Shown piece by piece: positions 1-9,121 of a stretch of 32,500 bases of DNA. The stretch comes from Bacillus cabrialesii (GTDB lineage Bacteria > Bacillota > Bacilli > Bacillales > Bacillaceae). Location: the NCBI RefSeq assembly GCF_004124315.2, contig NZ_CP096889.1, forward strand, positions 1 through 32,500, in the 5' to 3' direction. Below the pieces are notes generated by a model. It was not told the DNA's origin and did not search any database. It worked only from the letters and a program-made list of their open reading frames with translations. The position numbers and the translations under genes were made by a program. Each line of letters starts with the position of its first letter. Position 1 is the first letter of the stretch.

Positions 1-1341
1 ATGGAAAATATATTAGACCTGTGGAATCAAGCACTTGCTCAAATCGAAAAAAAGTTGAGCAAACCGAGTTTTGAGACTTGGATGAAATCAACCAAAGCCC
101 ACTCACTGCAGGGAGATACACTGACGATCACGGCTCCTAATGAATTTGCCAGAGACTGGCTGGAGTCCAGATACTTGCATCTGATTGCAGATACTATATA
201 CGAATTAACCGGGGAAGAATTGAGCATTAAGTTTGTCATTCCTCAAAATCAGGATGCTGAAGACTTTATGCCAAAACCGCAAGTCAAAAAAGCGGTCAAA
301 GAAGAGACGTCTGATTTTCCTCAAAATATGCTCAATCCAAAATATACTTTTGATACTTTTGTCATCGGATCTGGAAACCGATTCGCACACGCTGCATCTC
401 TCGCAGTTGCGGAAGCACCCGCGAAAGCGTACAACCCTTTGTTTATCTATGGGGGCGTCGGCTTAGGGAAAACGCACTTAATGCATGCGATCGGCCATTA
501 TGTTATAGATCATAATCCTTCTGCCAAAGTGGTTTATCTGTCTTCTGAGAAATTTACAAACGAATTCATCAACTCTATTCGAGATAATAAAGCCGTCGAT
601 TTCCGCAATCGCTATCGAAATGTTGATGTGCTTTTGATAGATGATATTCAGTTTTTAGCGGGGAAAGAACAGACCCAGGAAGAATTTTTCCATACATTTA
701 ACACATTGCACGAAGAAAGCAAACAAATCGTCATCTCAAGTGACAGACCGCCAAAAGAAATTCCGACACTTGAAGACAGACTGCGTTCACGTTTTGAATG
801 GGGCCTGATAACAGATATCACGCCGCCTGATTTGGAGACGAGAATTGCGATTTTAAGAAAAAAAGCCAAAGCGGAGGGTCTCGATATTCCGAACGAGGTT
901 ATGCTTTATATCGCAAATCAAATCGACAGCAATATTCGGGAACTTGAAGGAGCATTAATTAGAGTTGTCGCTTACTCATCTTTAATTAATAAAGATATTA
1001 ATGCCGATCTGGCCGCTGAGGCGCTGAAAGATATTATTCCTTCTTCAAAACCGAAAGTCATTACGATAAAAGAAATTCAGAGGGTAGTAGGCCAGCAATT
1101 TAATATTAAACTCGAGGATTTCAAAGCAAAAAAACGGACTAAATCAGTAGCTTTCCCGCGTCAAATCGCCATGTACCTATCAAGGGAAATGACTGATTCC
1201 TCTCTTCCTAAAATCGGTGAAGAGTTTGGAGGCCGTGACCATACGACCGTTATTCATGCTCATGAAAAAATTTCAAAACTGCTGGCAGACGATGAACAGC
1301 TTCAGCAGCATGTAAAAGAAATTAAAGAACAGCTCAAATAG
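1..1341 (+). CDS. dnaA: Chromosomal replication initiator protein DnaA
   Basis: The 446-residue ATPase binds DnaA boxes, opens oriC and recruits the replicative helicase; it also represses its own operon. Visible parts are an N-terminal interaction domain (about residues 1-80), a variable linker, the AAA+ core with Walker A GGVGLGKT at 151-158 and Walker B LLIDDIQ near 211-217, the arginine-rich RLRSRFEWG motif, and the C-terminal helix-turn-helix with the family signature GGRDHTTVIHAHEKI near 410. Length equals the usual Bacillus protein. The ATG is the first base of the window, so its ribosome binding site and promoter are not visible. dnaN follows across the origin with no terminator between them, as in the known dnaA-dnaN operon. 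The identification is certain. Confidence 0.99.
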   Translation: MENILDLWNQALAQIEKKLSKPSFETWMKSTKAHSLQGDTLTITAPNEFARDWLESRYLHLIADTIYELTGEELSIKFVIPQNQDAEDFMPKPQVKKAVKEETSDFPQNMLNPKYTFDTFVIGSGNRFAHAASLAVAEAPAKAYNPLFIYGGVGLGKTHLMHAIGHYVIDHNPSAKVVYLSSEKFTNEFINSIRDNKAVDFRNRYRNVDVLLIDDIQFLAGKEQTQEEFFHTFNTLHEESKQIVISSDRPPKEIPTLEDRLRSRFEWGLITDITPPDLETRIAILRKKAKAEGLDIPNEVMLYIANQIDSNIRELEGALIRVVAYSSLINKDINADLAAEALKDIIPSSKPKVITIKEIQRVVGQQFNIKLEDFKAKKRTKSVAFPRQIAMYLSREMTDSSLPKIGEEFGGRDHTTVIHAHEKISKLLADDEQLQQHVKEIKEQLK

Positions 1342-1515
1342 CAGGACCGGGGATTAATCGGGGAAAGTGTGAATAACTTTTCGGAAGTCATACACAGTCT
1401 GTCCACATGTGGATAGGCTGTGTTTCCTGTCTTTTTCACAACTTATCCACAAATCCACAAGCCCTACTATTACTTCTACTATTTTTTAAAAATATATATT
1501 AATACATTATCCGTT
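1342..1515. other. oriC: Replication origin oriC (dnaA-dnaN half): DnaA boxes, DnaA-trios, AT-rich unwinding element
   Basis: I see DnaA box-like 9-mers at 1368-1376 (reverse, TTATTCACA), 1388-1396 (TCATACACA), 1399-1407 (CTGTCCACA), 1408-1416 (reverse, CTATCCACA), 1432-1440 (TTTTTCACA), 1443-1451 (perfect TTATCCACA) and 1451-1459 (AAATCCACA). The last two boxes are followed by a short C-rich stretch and then a run of trinucleotides, TAC TAT TAC TTC TAC TAT, at 1465-1482. These match the DnaA-trio element described in B. subtilis as the site of single-strand loading. An almost pure AT tract (1481-1510) then forms the likely unwinding site. The B. subtilis origin is bipartite; the other box cluster lies upstream of dnaA and is outside the window. 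Confidence 0.95.
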
Positions 1516-1527
1516 AGGAGGATAAAA

Positions 1528-2664
1528 ATGAAATTCACGATTCAAAAAGATCGTCTTGTTGAAAGTGTCCAAGATGTATTAAAAGCAGTTTCATCCAGAA
1601 CTACAATTCCGATTCTGACTGGTATTAAAATCGTTGCATCAGATGAGGGGGTATCCTTTACAGGAAGCGATTCCGATATTTCTATTGAATCCTTCATTCC
1701 AAAAGAAGAAGGAGATAAGGAAATCGTCACAATCGAACAGCCGGGAAGCATTGTTTTACAAGCCCGATTCTTTAGTGAGATTGTAAAAAAACTCCCGATG
1801 GCTACTGTGGAAATCGAAGTGCAAAATCAGTATTTAACGATTATCCGTTCTGGTAAAGCAGAATTTAATCTAAACGGGCTTGATGCTGATGAGTATCCTC
1901 ACTTGCCGCAGATCGAAGAGCATCATGCGATTCAAATACCAACTGATTTGTTAAAAAATCTAATCAGACAGACAGTATTCGCGGTGTCCACCTCAGAAAC
2001 ACGCCCTATCTTGACAGGTGTAAACTGGAAAGTGGAGCAAAGTGAATTATTATGCACTGCGACGGATAGCCACCGTCTTGCTTTAAGAAAAGCGAAACTT
2101 GATATTCCGGAAGACAGATCTTATAACGTGGTGATTCCGGGAAAAAGCTTAACTGAACTCAGCAAGATTTTGGATGACAATCAGGAACTCGTAGATATCG
2201 TGATCACAGAAACCCAAGTTCTGTTTAAAGCGAAAAACGTTTTATTCTTCTCACGGCTTCTGGACGGAAATTATCCGGATACAACCAGCCTGATTCCGCA
2301 AGACAGCAAAACAGAAATCATTGTGAACACAAAAGAATTCCTTCAGGCGATTGATCGTGCATCCCTTTTAGCCAGAGAGGGACGCAATAACGTGGTCAAG
2401 CTATCTGCAAAACCGGCTGAATCCATTGAGATTTCTTCTAACTCACCTGAAATCGGAAAAGTTGTCGAAGCGATTCTTGCAGATCAAATTGAAGGTGAGG
2501 AATTAAATATCTCATTTAGTCCAAAATATATGTTGGATGCACTAAAGGTGCTTGAAGGAGCAGAAATACGCGTAAGCTTTACAGGTGCAATGAGACCTTT
2601 CTTAATTCGCACGCCGAATGATGAAACGATTGTACAGCTTATCCTTCCTGTCAGAACTTATTAA
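1528..2664 (+). CDS. dnaN: DNA polymerase III beta subunit (sliding clamp)
   Basis: This 378-residue protein forms the ring-shaped dimer that tethers PolC and DnaE to DNA. It has the expected three similar clamp domains of about 125 residues each, starting MKFTIQKDRLVE and ending in the family-typical LILPVRTY tail. The ATG at 1528 is chosen because a strong AGGAGG lies at 1516-1521; the reading frame stays open further upstream, but that would run through the DnaA boxes. It is transcribed from dnaA across the origin, and an intrinsic terminator follows directly. Confidence 0.99.
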   Translation: MKFTIQKDRLVESVQDVLKAVSSRTTIPILTGIKIVASDEGVSFTGSDSDISIESFIPKEEGDKEIVTIEQPGSIVLQARFFSEIVKKLPMATVEIEVQNQYLTIIRSGKAEFNLNGLDADEYPHLPQIEEHHAIQIPTDLLKNLIRQTVFAVSTSETRPILTGVNWKVEQSELLCTATDSHRLALRKAKLDIPEDRSYNVVIPGKSLTELSKILDDNQELVDIVITETQVLFKAKNVLFFSRLLDGNYPDTTSLIPQDSKTEIIVNTKEFLQAIDRASLLAREGRNNVVKLSAKPAESIEISSNSPEIGKVVEAILADQIEGEELNISFSPKYMLDALKVLEGAEIRVSFTGAMRPFLIRTPNDETIVQLILPVRTY

Positions 2665-2675
2665 TTCGATACACT

Positions 2676-2702
2676 GCTGCCGACCTGCTCGGCAGCTTTT
2701 CT
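2676..2702 (+). terminator. Intrinsic terminator after dnaN
   Basis: An 8-bp perfect stem, GCTGCCGA (2676-2683) with TCGGCAGC (2689-2696) and a 5-nt loop, is followed by TTTTCT. It lies 12 nt past the dnaN stop and would separate dnaA-dnaN from yaaA. Confidence 0.8.
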
Positions 2703-2795
2703 ATTCGGTATCTGCTCCGACAAGTTTTCCCTTTCCCTAATTCGTTTTTTTTTAGTACAATTAGATATTAGTGATATTTGAAAGAGGTCGATATA

Positions 2796-3011
2796 ATGGC
2801 AAATCCGATTTCAATTGATACAGAGATGATTACACTCGGACAATTCTTGAAATTAGCCGATGTGATTCAGTCAGGCGGTATGGCAAAGTGGTTTTTAAGC
2901 GAGCATGAAGTGCTTGTGAACAGCGAGCCGGACAACCGCCGCGGCAGAAAGCTGTATGTTGGAGATGTGGTAGAGATTGAAGGATTTGGTTCATTTCAAG
3001 TCGTTAATTAA
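2796..3011 (+). CDS. yaaA: S4-domain RNA-binding protein YaaA
   Basis: The 71-residue protein is made almost entirely of one S4-like RNA-binding fold, with the typical pattern LGQFLKLADVIQSGGMAKWFL, then VLVNSEPDNRRGRKL and VEIEGFGSFQV. It is conserved between dnaN and recF in Bacillus; its precise role is unclear, and an RNA or ribosome-linked role follows only from the fold. The ATG at 2796 is preceded by AAAGAGGT at 2781-2788 and fits the known length; a TTG 18 bases upstream is rejected because it overlaps that binding site. The stop lies 15 nt before recF, so the two are probably co-transcribed. A TACAAT at 2756-2761 could be a -10 box but lacks a good -35 partner. Confidence 0.93.
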   Translation: MANPISIDTEMITLGQFLKLADVIQSGGMAKWFLSEHEVLVNSEPDNRRGRKLYVGDVVEIEGFGSFQVVN

Positions 3012-3026
3012 AGCGGGTGATACTGA

Positions 3027-4139
3027 TTGTATATCCAGAACTTAGAACTGACATCTTACCGCAACTACGACCATGCCGAACTTCAATTTGAAAATAAAGT
3101 AAATGTGATCATCGGAGAAAACGCCCAGGGGAAAACAAACCTCATGGAGGCGATCTATGTCTTGTCCATGGCGAAATCGCACCGGACATCAAATGACAAA
3201 GAACTTATACGGTGGGACAAAGACTATGCTAAAATAGAGGGAAGAGTGATGAAGCAAAACGGGGCGATCCCGATGCAGCTCGTCATCTCCAAAAAGGGTA
3301 AAAAGGGCAAGGTCAATCATATTGAACAGCAAAAGCTCAGCCAGTATGTCGGGGCCCTCAACACCATCATGTTCGCGCCGGAAGATTTAAATCTTGTAAA
3401 GGGAAGCCCTCAAGTGAGAAGGCGGTTTCTTGACATGGAAATCGGACAGGTTTCCCCTGTTTACCTGTATGACCTTTCTCTTTACCAGAAAATCCTTTCT
3501 CAACGAAATCATTTTTTGAAGCAGCTGCAAACAAGAAAACAAACTGACAGAACGATGCTCGATGTTTTGACCGATCAGCTTGTAGAGGTTGCGGCAAAAG
3601 TCGTCGTAAAGCGCCTGCAGTTTACAGCACAGCTCGAGAAATGGGCGCAGCCTATCCATGCGGGCATCTCAAGAGGGCTAGAAGAGCTGACCCTGAAGTA
3701 CCATACAGCTCTTGAGGTATCAGATCCTAAAGACTTGTCGAAAATAGGAGATAGCTATCAAGAAGCGTTTTCTAAATTAAGAGAAAAAGAAATTGATCGC
3801 GGTGTTACGCTGTCAGGGCCTCATCGTGACGATGTTCTTTTCTATGTGAACGGACGCGATGTGCAGACGTATGGTTCTCAAGGACAGCAGCGAACGACAG
3901 CATTGTCCCTTAAGCTGGCGGAGATTGACCTAATCCATGAAGAAATCGGAGAATATCCCATTTTACTATTGGATGATGTACTGAGTGAGCTGGATGATTA
4001 TCGCCAGTCACACTTGCTTCATACGATCCAAGGCCGTGTACAAACGTTTGTCACAACGACAAGCGTTGATGGCATTGATCACGAAACCTTACGTCAAGCA
4101 GGAATGTTCCGTGTGCAAAACGGTGCGTTAGTGAAGTGA
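3027..4139 (+). CDS. recF: DNA replication and repair protein RecF
   Basis: RecF is an SMC/ABC-like ATPase that, with RecO and RecR, loads RecA at gapped DNA and stalled forks. The 370-residue protein shows Walker A GENAQGKTN (residues 30-38), the ABC signature region YGSQGQQRTTALSLKLAE and Walker B PILLLDDVLSELD near the C-terminus. The start is TTG at 3027, supported by an AAGCGGGTGA binding site just upstream and by the standard N-terminus MYIQNLELTSYRNY. It lies in a run yaaA-recF-remB-gyrB with short gaps and no terminators. Its partner recR is also in this window, at 29686. Confidence 0.99.
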   Translation: MYIQNLELTSYRNYDHAELQFENKVNVIIGENAQGKTNLMEAIYVLSMAKSHRTSNDKELIRWDKDYAKIEGRVMKQNGAIPMQLVISKKGKKGKVNHIEQQKLSQYVGALNTIMFAPEDLNLVKGSPQVRRRFLDMEIGQVSPVYLYDLSLYQKILSQRNHFLKQLQTRKQTDRTMLDVLTDQLVEVAAKVVVKRLQFTAQLEKWAQPIHAGISRGLEELTLKYHTALEVSDPKDLSKIGDSYQEAFSKLREKEIDRGVTLSGPHRDDVLFYVNGRDVQTYGSQGQQRTTALSLKLAEIDLIHEEIGEYPILLLDDVLSELDDYRQSHLLHTIQGRVQTFVTTTSVDGIDHETLRQAGMFRVQNGALVK

Positions 4140-4156
4140 AGAAATGAGGTGGGCAA

Positions 4157-4402
4157 TTGTATATTCATTTAGGTGATGACTTTGTGGTTTCAACACGAGA
4201 TATTGTCGGCATTTTTGACTTTAAAGCCAACATGTCGCCTATTGTTGAAGAATTTCTGAAAAAACAGAAACACAAGGTGGTGCCTTCCGTAAACGGCACG
4301 CCCAAATCTATCGTAGTCACGGTTCAGAATATATATTACTCTCCCTTGTCTTCCAGCACATTAAAAAAACGTGCGCAATTTATGTTTGAAATAGATTCTT
4401 AG
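4157..4402 (+). CDS. remB: Extracellular matrix regulatory protein RemB (YaaB)
   Basis: This 81-residue protein belongs to the DUF370 family. In B. subtilis, RemB is known to support expression of biofilm matrix genes, alongside the DNA-binding protein RemA. The sequence starts MYIHLGDDFVVSTRDIVGIFD, typical of the family, and has no membrane segment or signal peptide. The start is TTG at 4157 with GAGGTGGG at 4145-4152. The gene follows recF by 17 nt and precedes gyrB by about 50 nt. The family assignment is firm; the function comes from the literature on the orthologue. Confidence 0.95.
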   Translation: MYIHLGDDFVVSTRDIVGIFDFKANMSPIVEEFLKKQKHKVVPSVNGTPKSIVVTVQNIYYSPLSSSTLKKRAQFMFEIDS

Positions 4403-4456
4403 AAATTTTTTATCACGAATATATCGTTTAGAAAAGTGTAGGTGAATGACGTGGCT

Positions 4457-6373
4457 ATGGAACAGCAGCAAAACAGTTATGATGAAAATCAGATACAGGT
4501 ACTAGAAGGATTGGAAGCTGTTCGTAAAAGACCGGGGATGTATATCGGTTCAACAAACAGCAAAGGCCTTCACCACCTGGTATGGGAAATTGTCGACAAT
4601 AGTATTGACGAAGCTCTCGCCGGTTATTGTACGGATATCAACATTCAAATTGAAAAAGACAACAGCATCACGGTGACAGATAATGGCCGCGGTATTCCAG
4701 TCGGTATTCAAGAAAAAATGGGCCGTCCTGCGGTAGAAGTCATTATGACAGTGCTTCACGCCGGAGGAAAATTTGACGGAAGCGGTTATAAAGTGTCCGG
4801 AGGATTACACGGTGTAGGTGCGTCAGTTGTAAACGCGCTTTCAACGGAGCTTGATGTGACGGTCCACCGTGACGGTAAAATCCACCGCCAAACTTATAAA
4901 CGCGGAGTTCCGGTTGCAGACCTTGAAATCATCGGCGAAACGGATCATACAGGAACGACTACACATTTTATCCCGGATCCTGAGATTTTCACAGAAACAA
5001 CTGTGTATGATTATGATCTGCTTGCTAACCGCGTGCGCGAATTAGCCTTTTTGACAAAAGGCGTCAACATCACGATCGAAGATAAACGTGAAGGGCAAGA
5101 GCGCAAAAATGAGTACCATTACGAAGGCGGAATTAAAAGTTATGTAGAGTATTTAAACCGTTCTAAAGAAGTAGTCCATGAAGAGCCGATTTACATTGAA
5201 GGCGAAAAGGACGGCATTACGGTTGAAGTGGCTTTGCAATACAATGACAGCTACACAAGCAACATTTACTCGTTTACAAATAACATTAACACGTACGAAG
5301 GCGGTACCCATGAAGCGGGCTTCAAAACGGGCCTGACTCGTGTGATCAATGATTACGCCAGAAAAAAAGGGCTTATCAAAGAAAATGATCCAAACTTAAG
5401 CGGAGATGACGTAAGAGAAGGGCTGACCGCGATTATTTCAATCAAACACCCTGATCCGCAGTTTGAGGGCCAAACGAAAACAAAGCTAGGCAACTCAGAA
5501 GCGCGGACGATCACCGATACGTTATTTTCTGCGGCAATGGAAACATTTATGCTGGAAAATCCAGATGCGGCCAAAAAAATCGTAGATAAAGGTTTAATGG
5601 CGGCAAGAGCAAGAATGGCTGCGAAAAAAGCGCGTGAATTAACACGCCGCAAAAGCGCACTGGAGATTTCAAACCTTCCTGGTAAGTTGGCGGACTGCTC
5701 TTCAAAAGACCCGAGCATCTCCGAGTTATATATCGTAGAGGGTGACTCTGCCGGAGGATCTGCTAAACAAGGACGCGACAGACATTTCCAAGCCATTTTG
5801 CCGCTTAGAGGTAAAATCCTGAACGTTGAAAAAGCCAGACTGGATAAAATTTTGTCTAACAACGAGGTTCGCTCTATGATCACAGCGCTTGGCACAGGCA
5901 TCGGGGAAGATTTTAATCTGGAAAAAGCCCGTTATCACAAAGTTGTCATTATGACAGATGCCGACGTTGACGGCGCGCACATCAGAACACTGCTGTTAAC
6001 GTTCTTTTATAGATATATGCGCCAAATTATCGAAAATGGCTACGTGTACATTGCACAGCCGCCGCTCTACAAAGTTCAGCAGGGGAAACGTGTTGAATAT
6101 GCATACAATGACAAGGAGCTTGAAGAGCTTCTAAGCACTCTTCCTCAAACACCTAAACCTGGATTGCAGCGTTATAAAGGTCTAGGTGAAATGAATGCCA
6201 CTCAGCTATGGGAAACAACCATGGATCCAAGCTCCAGAACGCTTCTTCAGGTAACTCTTGAGGATGCGATGGATGCCGATGAGACATTTGAAATGCTGAT
6301 GGGCGACAAAGTAGAACCGCGCCGTAACTTTATAGAAGCAAATGCGAGATACGTTAAAAATCTTGACATCTAA
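4457..6373 (+). CDS. gyrB: DNA gyrase subunit B
   Basis: GyrB supplies ATP hydrolysis for the A2B2 gyrase that introduces negative supercoils. The 638-residue protein has the GHKL ATPase motifs EIVDNSIDEA, DNGRGIPV and GGLHGVG in the N-terminal half. The TOPRIM metal-binding motifs EGDSAGG and DADVDG, and PLRGKILNVEKA, lie in the C-terminal half. The ATG at 4457 gives the family-standard start MEQQQNSYDENQ. In-frame GTG codons at 4442 and 4451 would add up to five residues; an AGGTGA motif at about 4440 makes GTG 4451 a possible alternative. A clear terminator follows, so gyrA has its own promoter. Confidence 0.99.
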   Translation: MEQQQNSYDENQIQVLEGLEAVRKRPGMYIGSTNSKGLHHLVWEIVDNSIDEALAGYCTDINIQIEKDNSITVTDNGRGIPVGIQEKMGRPAVEVIMTVLHAGGKFDGSGYKVSGGLHGVGASVVNALSTELDVTVHRDGKIHRQTYKRGVPVADLEIIGETDHTGTTTHFIPDPEIFTETTVYDYDLLANRVRELAFLTKGVNITIEDKREGQERKNEYHYEGGIKSYVEYLNRSKEVVHEEPIYIEGEKDGITVEVALQYNDSYTSNIYSFTNNINTYEGGTHEAGFKTGLTRVINDYARKKGLIKENDPNLSGDDVREGLTAIISIKHPDPQFEGQTKTKLGNSEARTITDTLFSAAMETFMLENPDAAKKIVDKGLMAARARMAAKKARELTRRKSALEISNLPGKLADCSSKDPSISELYIVEGDSAGGSAKQGRDRHFQAILPLRGKILNVEKARLDKILSNNEVRSMITALGTGIGEDFNLEKARYHKVVIMTDADVDGAHIRTLLLTFFYRYMRQIIENGYVYIAQPPLYKVQQGKRVEYAYNDKELEELLSTLPQTPKPGLQRYKGLGEMNATQLWETTMDPSSRTLLQVTLEDAMDADETFEMLMGDKVEPRRNFIEANARYVKNLDI

Positions 6374-6380
6374 TCATAAA

Positions 6381-6414
6381 AAGCCTTATTTCCAATAAGA
6401 AATAAGGCTTTTTT
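6381..6414 (+). terminator. Intrinsic terminator after gyrB
   Basis: An 11-bp stem, AAGCCTTATTT (6381-6391) with AAATAAGGCTT (6400-6410), has an 8-nt loop and ends in a T tract. It separates gyrB from gyrA transcription. Confidence 0.92.
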
Positions 6415-6491
6415 CTGAACTGGATCGAACGCCGCAATGCCTGTAAAACCTATATATTCTAGCAATTTAATGTGTATAATCATAAGTTTAT

Positions 6492-6500
6492 TGATATAAT
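6492..6500 (+). promoter_or_regulatory. Probable gyrA promoter (extended -10)
   Basis: TGATATAAT at 6492-6500 is an extended -10 element (TGnTATAAT) about 85 nt before gyrA. A second TATAAT lies at 6475-6480. Neither has a convincing -35 box, which is common for extended -10 promoters. The upstream terminator requires a promoter in this 210-bp gap. Confidence 0.55.
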
Positions 6501-6583
6501 GGAGAATAGTGAAATCGTATTGAAGATCATAATGGACAATCTACTCCCACATATTTCATGTGATACTTCAGGGAGGTTTTTTA

Positions 6584-9061
6584 ATGAGTGAACAAAACAC
6601 ACCACAAGTTCGTGAAATAAATATCAGTCAGGAAATGCGTACATCTTTCTTGGATTATGCTATGAGCGTTATTGTGTCTCGTGCTCTTCCGGATGTTCGT
6701 GACGGTTTAAAACCGGTTCACAGACGGATTTTATACGCAATGAATGATTTAGGCATGACAAGTGATAAGCCTTATAAAAAATCCGCGCGTATCGTCGGTG
6801 AAGTTATCGGGAAATACCACCCGCATGGTGATTCAGCGGTATATGAATCCATGGTCAGAATGGCGCAGGATTTTAACTATCGTTATATGCTCGTTGATGG
6901 TCACGGAAACTTCGGTTCTGTTGACGGAGACTCAGCGGCTGCCATGCGTTATACAGAAGCGAGAATGTCTAAAATCTCGATGGAAATTCTTCGAGATATC
7001 ACAAAAGACACAATCGATTATCAAGACAACTACGACGGGTCAGAAAGAGAACCTGTTGTTATGCCTTCAAGGTTCCCGAATCTGCTTGTAAACGGTGCTG
7101 CCGGTATTGCGGTAGGTATGGCAACAAACATCCCTCCGCACCAGCTCGGAGAAATCATTGATGGCGTACTTGCGGTCAGTGAGAACCCGGACATTACAAT
7201 CCAGGAGCTGATGGAAGTCATTCCAGGGCCTGACTTCCCGACTGCTGGTCAAATCTTGGGACGCAGCGGTATCCGGAAAGCATACGAATCTGGCCGAGGA
7301 TCTATCACGATCCGGGCAAAAGCTGAGATCGAACAAACATCTTCAGGTAAAGAAAGAATTATCGTTACAGAGTTGCCTTACCAAGTAAATAAGGCGAAAT
7401 TAATCGAGAAAATTGCTGATCTTGTAAGGGACAAGAAGATAGAGGGCATTACAGATTTACGCGATGAATCAGACCGTACAGGTATGAGGATTGTCATTGA
7501 AATCAGACGCGATGCCAATGCAAATGTAATTTTAAACAATCTATACAAACAAACTGCTCTACAAACATCTTTTGGTATCAACCTGCTTGCACTTGTTGAA
7601 GGTCAGCCGAAAGTTTTAAATCTAAAGCAATGCCTGGAGCATTACCTTGACCATCAAAAAGTCGTAATTAGACGCCGGACTGCTTATGAATTGCGTAAAG
7701 CGGAAGCGAGAGCTCATATCTTGGAAGGCTTGAGAATTGCTCTGGATCATCTCGATGCAGTTATTTCCCTTATCCGTAATTCTCAAACGGCTGAAATCGC
7801 GAGAACAGGTTTAATTGAACAATTCTCACTGACAGAGAAGCAAGCACAAGCGATCCTTGATATGAGGCTGCAGCGTTTAACAGGATTGGAACGTGAAAAG
7901 ATCGAAGAAGAATACCAATCTCTTGTTAAATTAATTGCAGAGCTAAAAGACATTTTGGCTAATGAGTATAAAGTGCTTGAGATCATCCGTGAAGAACTCA
8001 CTGAAATCAAAGAGCGGTTTAACGATGTAAGACGTACGGAGATCGTCACTTCCGGACTAGAGACAATTGAAGACGAAGATCTCATTGAGAGAGAAAATAT
8101 CGTAGTGACTCTGACACACAACGGATACATCAAACGCCTTCCTGCATCAACTTACCGCAGTCAAAAACGGGGCGGAAAAGGTGTACAGGGAATGGGAACA
8201 AACGAAGATGATTTCGTTGAGCATTTGATCTCTACATCTACTCATGACACGATTCTCTTCTTCTCAAACAAGGGGAAAGTATATCGTGCAAAAGGGTACG
8301 AAATCCCTGAATACGGAAGAACAGCAAAAGGAATCCCGATTATTAACCTGCTGGAGGTAGAAAAGGGTGAATGGATTAACGCAATTATTCCAGTCACTGA
8401 ATTCAATGAGGATCTTTACCTTTTCTTCACAACAAAGCATGGGATTTCAAAACGAACTTCGCTGTCCCAGTTTGCTAATATCCGCAATAATGGCTTAATC
8501 GCTCTCGGTCTGCGTGAAGATGATGAGCTGATGGGTGTACGTCTCACTGACGGTACAAAACAAATCATCATCGGAACGAAAAACGGCTTGCTGATCCGTT
8601 TCCCTGAAACAGATGTCCGGGAAATGGGAAGAACTGCGGCAGGCGTAAAAGGCATCACCCTGACCGATGACGACGTTGTTGTCGGAATGGAAATATTAGA
8701 AGAAGAATCGCATGTCCTTATCGTAACTGAAAAAGGTTATGGAAAACGAACGCCGGCTGAAGAGTACAGAACCCAAAGCCGGGGCGGAAAAGGACTCAAA
8801 ACAGCGAAAATTACTGAGAATAACGGCCAATTAGTTACAGTGAAAGCTACTAAAGGTGAAGAGGATCTAATGATCATTACAGCCAGCGGCGTACTCATTA
8901 GAATGGACATCAATGACATCTCAATCACCGGACGTGTCACTCAAGGTGTACGCCTCATCAGAATGGCGGATGAAGAGCATGTTGCTACAGTAGCGTTAGT
9001 AGAGAAAAACGAAGAAGATGAGCAAGAAGAAACACAAGAAGAAACACAAGAAGAAGTGTGA
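6584..9061 (+). CDS. gyrA: DNA gyrase subunit A
   Basis: GyrA cuts and rejoins DNA and wraps it for supercoiling. The ATG at 6584 has GGGAGGT at 6571-6577 and gives an 825-residue protein. The active-site tyrosine is Tyr123 in AAMRYTEAR. The quinolone-contact positions read DSAVYE (Ser84, Glu88), the susceptible form. The C-terminal wrapping domain carries the GyrA-box motif QKRGGKG and a related QSRGGKG. The protein ends in an acidic tail with a duplicated GAAGAAACACAA unit, slightly longer than the tail I remember from strain 168. The stop lies immediately before the terminator now split by the insertion sequence. Confidence 0.99.
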   Translation: MSEQNTPQVREINISQEMRTSFLDYAMSVIVSRALPDVRDGLKPVHRRILYAMNDLGMTSDKPYKKSARIVGEVIGKYHPHGDSAVYESMVRMAQDFNYRYMLVDGHGNFGSVDGDSAAAMRYTEARMSKISMEILRDITKDTIDYQDNYDGSEREPVVMPSRFPNLLVNGAAGIAVGMATNIPPHQLGEIIDGVLAVSENPDITIQELMEVIPGPDFPTAGQILGRSGIRKAYESGRGSITIRAKAEIEQTSSGKERIIVTELPYQVNKAKLIEKIADLVRDKKIEGITDLRDESDRTGMRIVIEIRRDANANVILNNLYKQTALQTSFGINLLALVEGQPKVLNLKQCLEHYLDHQKVVIRRRTAYELRKAEARAHILEGLRIALDHLDAVISLIRNSQTAEIARTGLIEQFSLTEKQAQAILDMRLQRLTGLEREKIEEEYQSLVKLIAELKDILANEYKVLEIIREELTEIKERFNDVRRTEIVTSGLETIEDEDLIERENIVVTLTHNGYIKRLPASTYRSQKRGGKGVQGMGTNEDDFVEHLISTSTHDTILFFSNKGKVYRAKGYEIPEYGRTAKGIPIINLLEVEKGEWINAIIPVTEFNEDLYLFFTTKHGISKRTSLSQFANIRNNGLIALGLREDDELMGVRLTDGTKQIIIGTKNGLLIRFPETDVREMGRTAAGVKGITLTDDDVVVGMEILEEESHVLIVTEKGYGKRTPAEEYRTQSRGGKGLKTAKITENNGQLVTVKATKGEEDLMIITASGVLIRMDINDISITGRVTQGVRLIRMADEEHVATVALVEKNEEDEQEETQEETQEEV

Positions 9062-9062
9062 G

Positions 9063-9080
9063 AAAAAGCGCAGCTGAAAC
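9063..9080 (+). terminator. Left half of gyrA terminator, interrupted by the insertion sequence
   Basis: AAAAAGCGCAGCTG (9063-9076) is the 5' arm of a terminator whose 3' arm CAGCTGCGCTTTTTT now lies at 10371-10385. Removing the element and one AAC copy restores a perfect stem with an AAA loop, 2 nt after the gyrA stop. As it stands the arms are 1.3 kb apart. Confidence 0.9.
9078..9080. repeat. Target-site duplication AAC, left copy
   Basis: AAC directly precedes the left inverted repeat and matches AAC at 10369-10371 after the right end. A 3-bp duplication is normal for the IS3 family. Confidence 0.85.
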
Positions 9081-9105
9081 GGGACTGACCCCCGTTTTTG
9101 AGACA
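9081..9105 (+). repeat. Left inverted repeat of the insertion sequence
   Basis: The first 12 bases GGGACTGACCCC are identical to the right end in inverse orientation, and TGAGACA matches again after a divergent stretch of six (19 of 25 matched overall). A third shared block, AAACACCTT, lies just inside at both ends. Confidence 0.9.
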
Positions 9106-9121
9106 GGGATCAAAACACCTT

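Noticed and set aside
1342..1515. Repeated 9-mers considered as a CRISPR or integration array
   Set aside because: They are short DnaA boxes with irregular spacing and both orientations next to dnaA. No regular repeat-spacer array occurs anywhere in the window.
1420..1527. Longer dnaN with a 36-residue N-terminal extension
   Set aside because: The extension would be coded by the DnaA boxes and AT-rich origin DNA, and the strong AGGAGG sits just before the ATG at 1528.
5353..5901. A 182-residue open frame antisense to gyrB
   Set aside because: It has no binding site and no domain, and lies wholly within the conserved gyrB coding region. Long antisense frames are common opposite biased codons.
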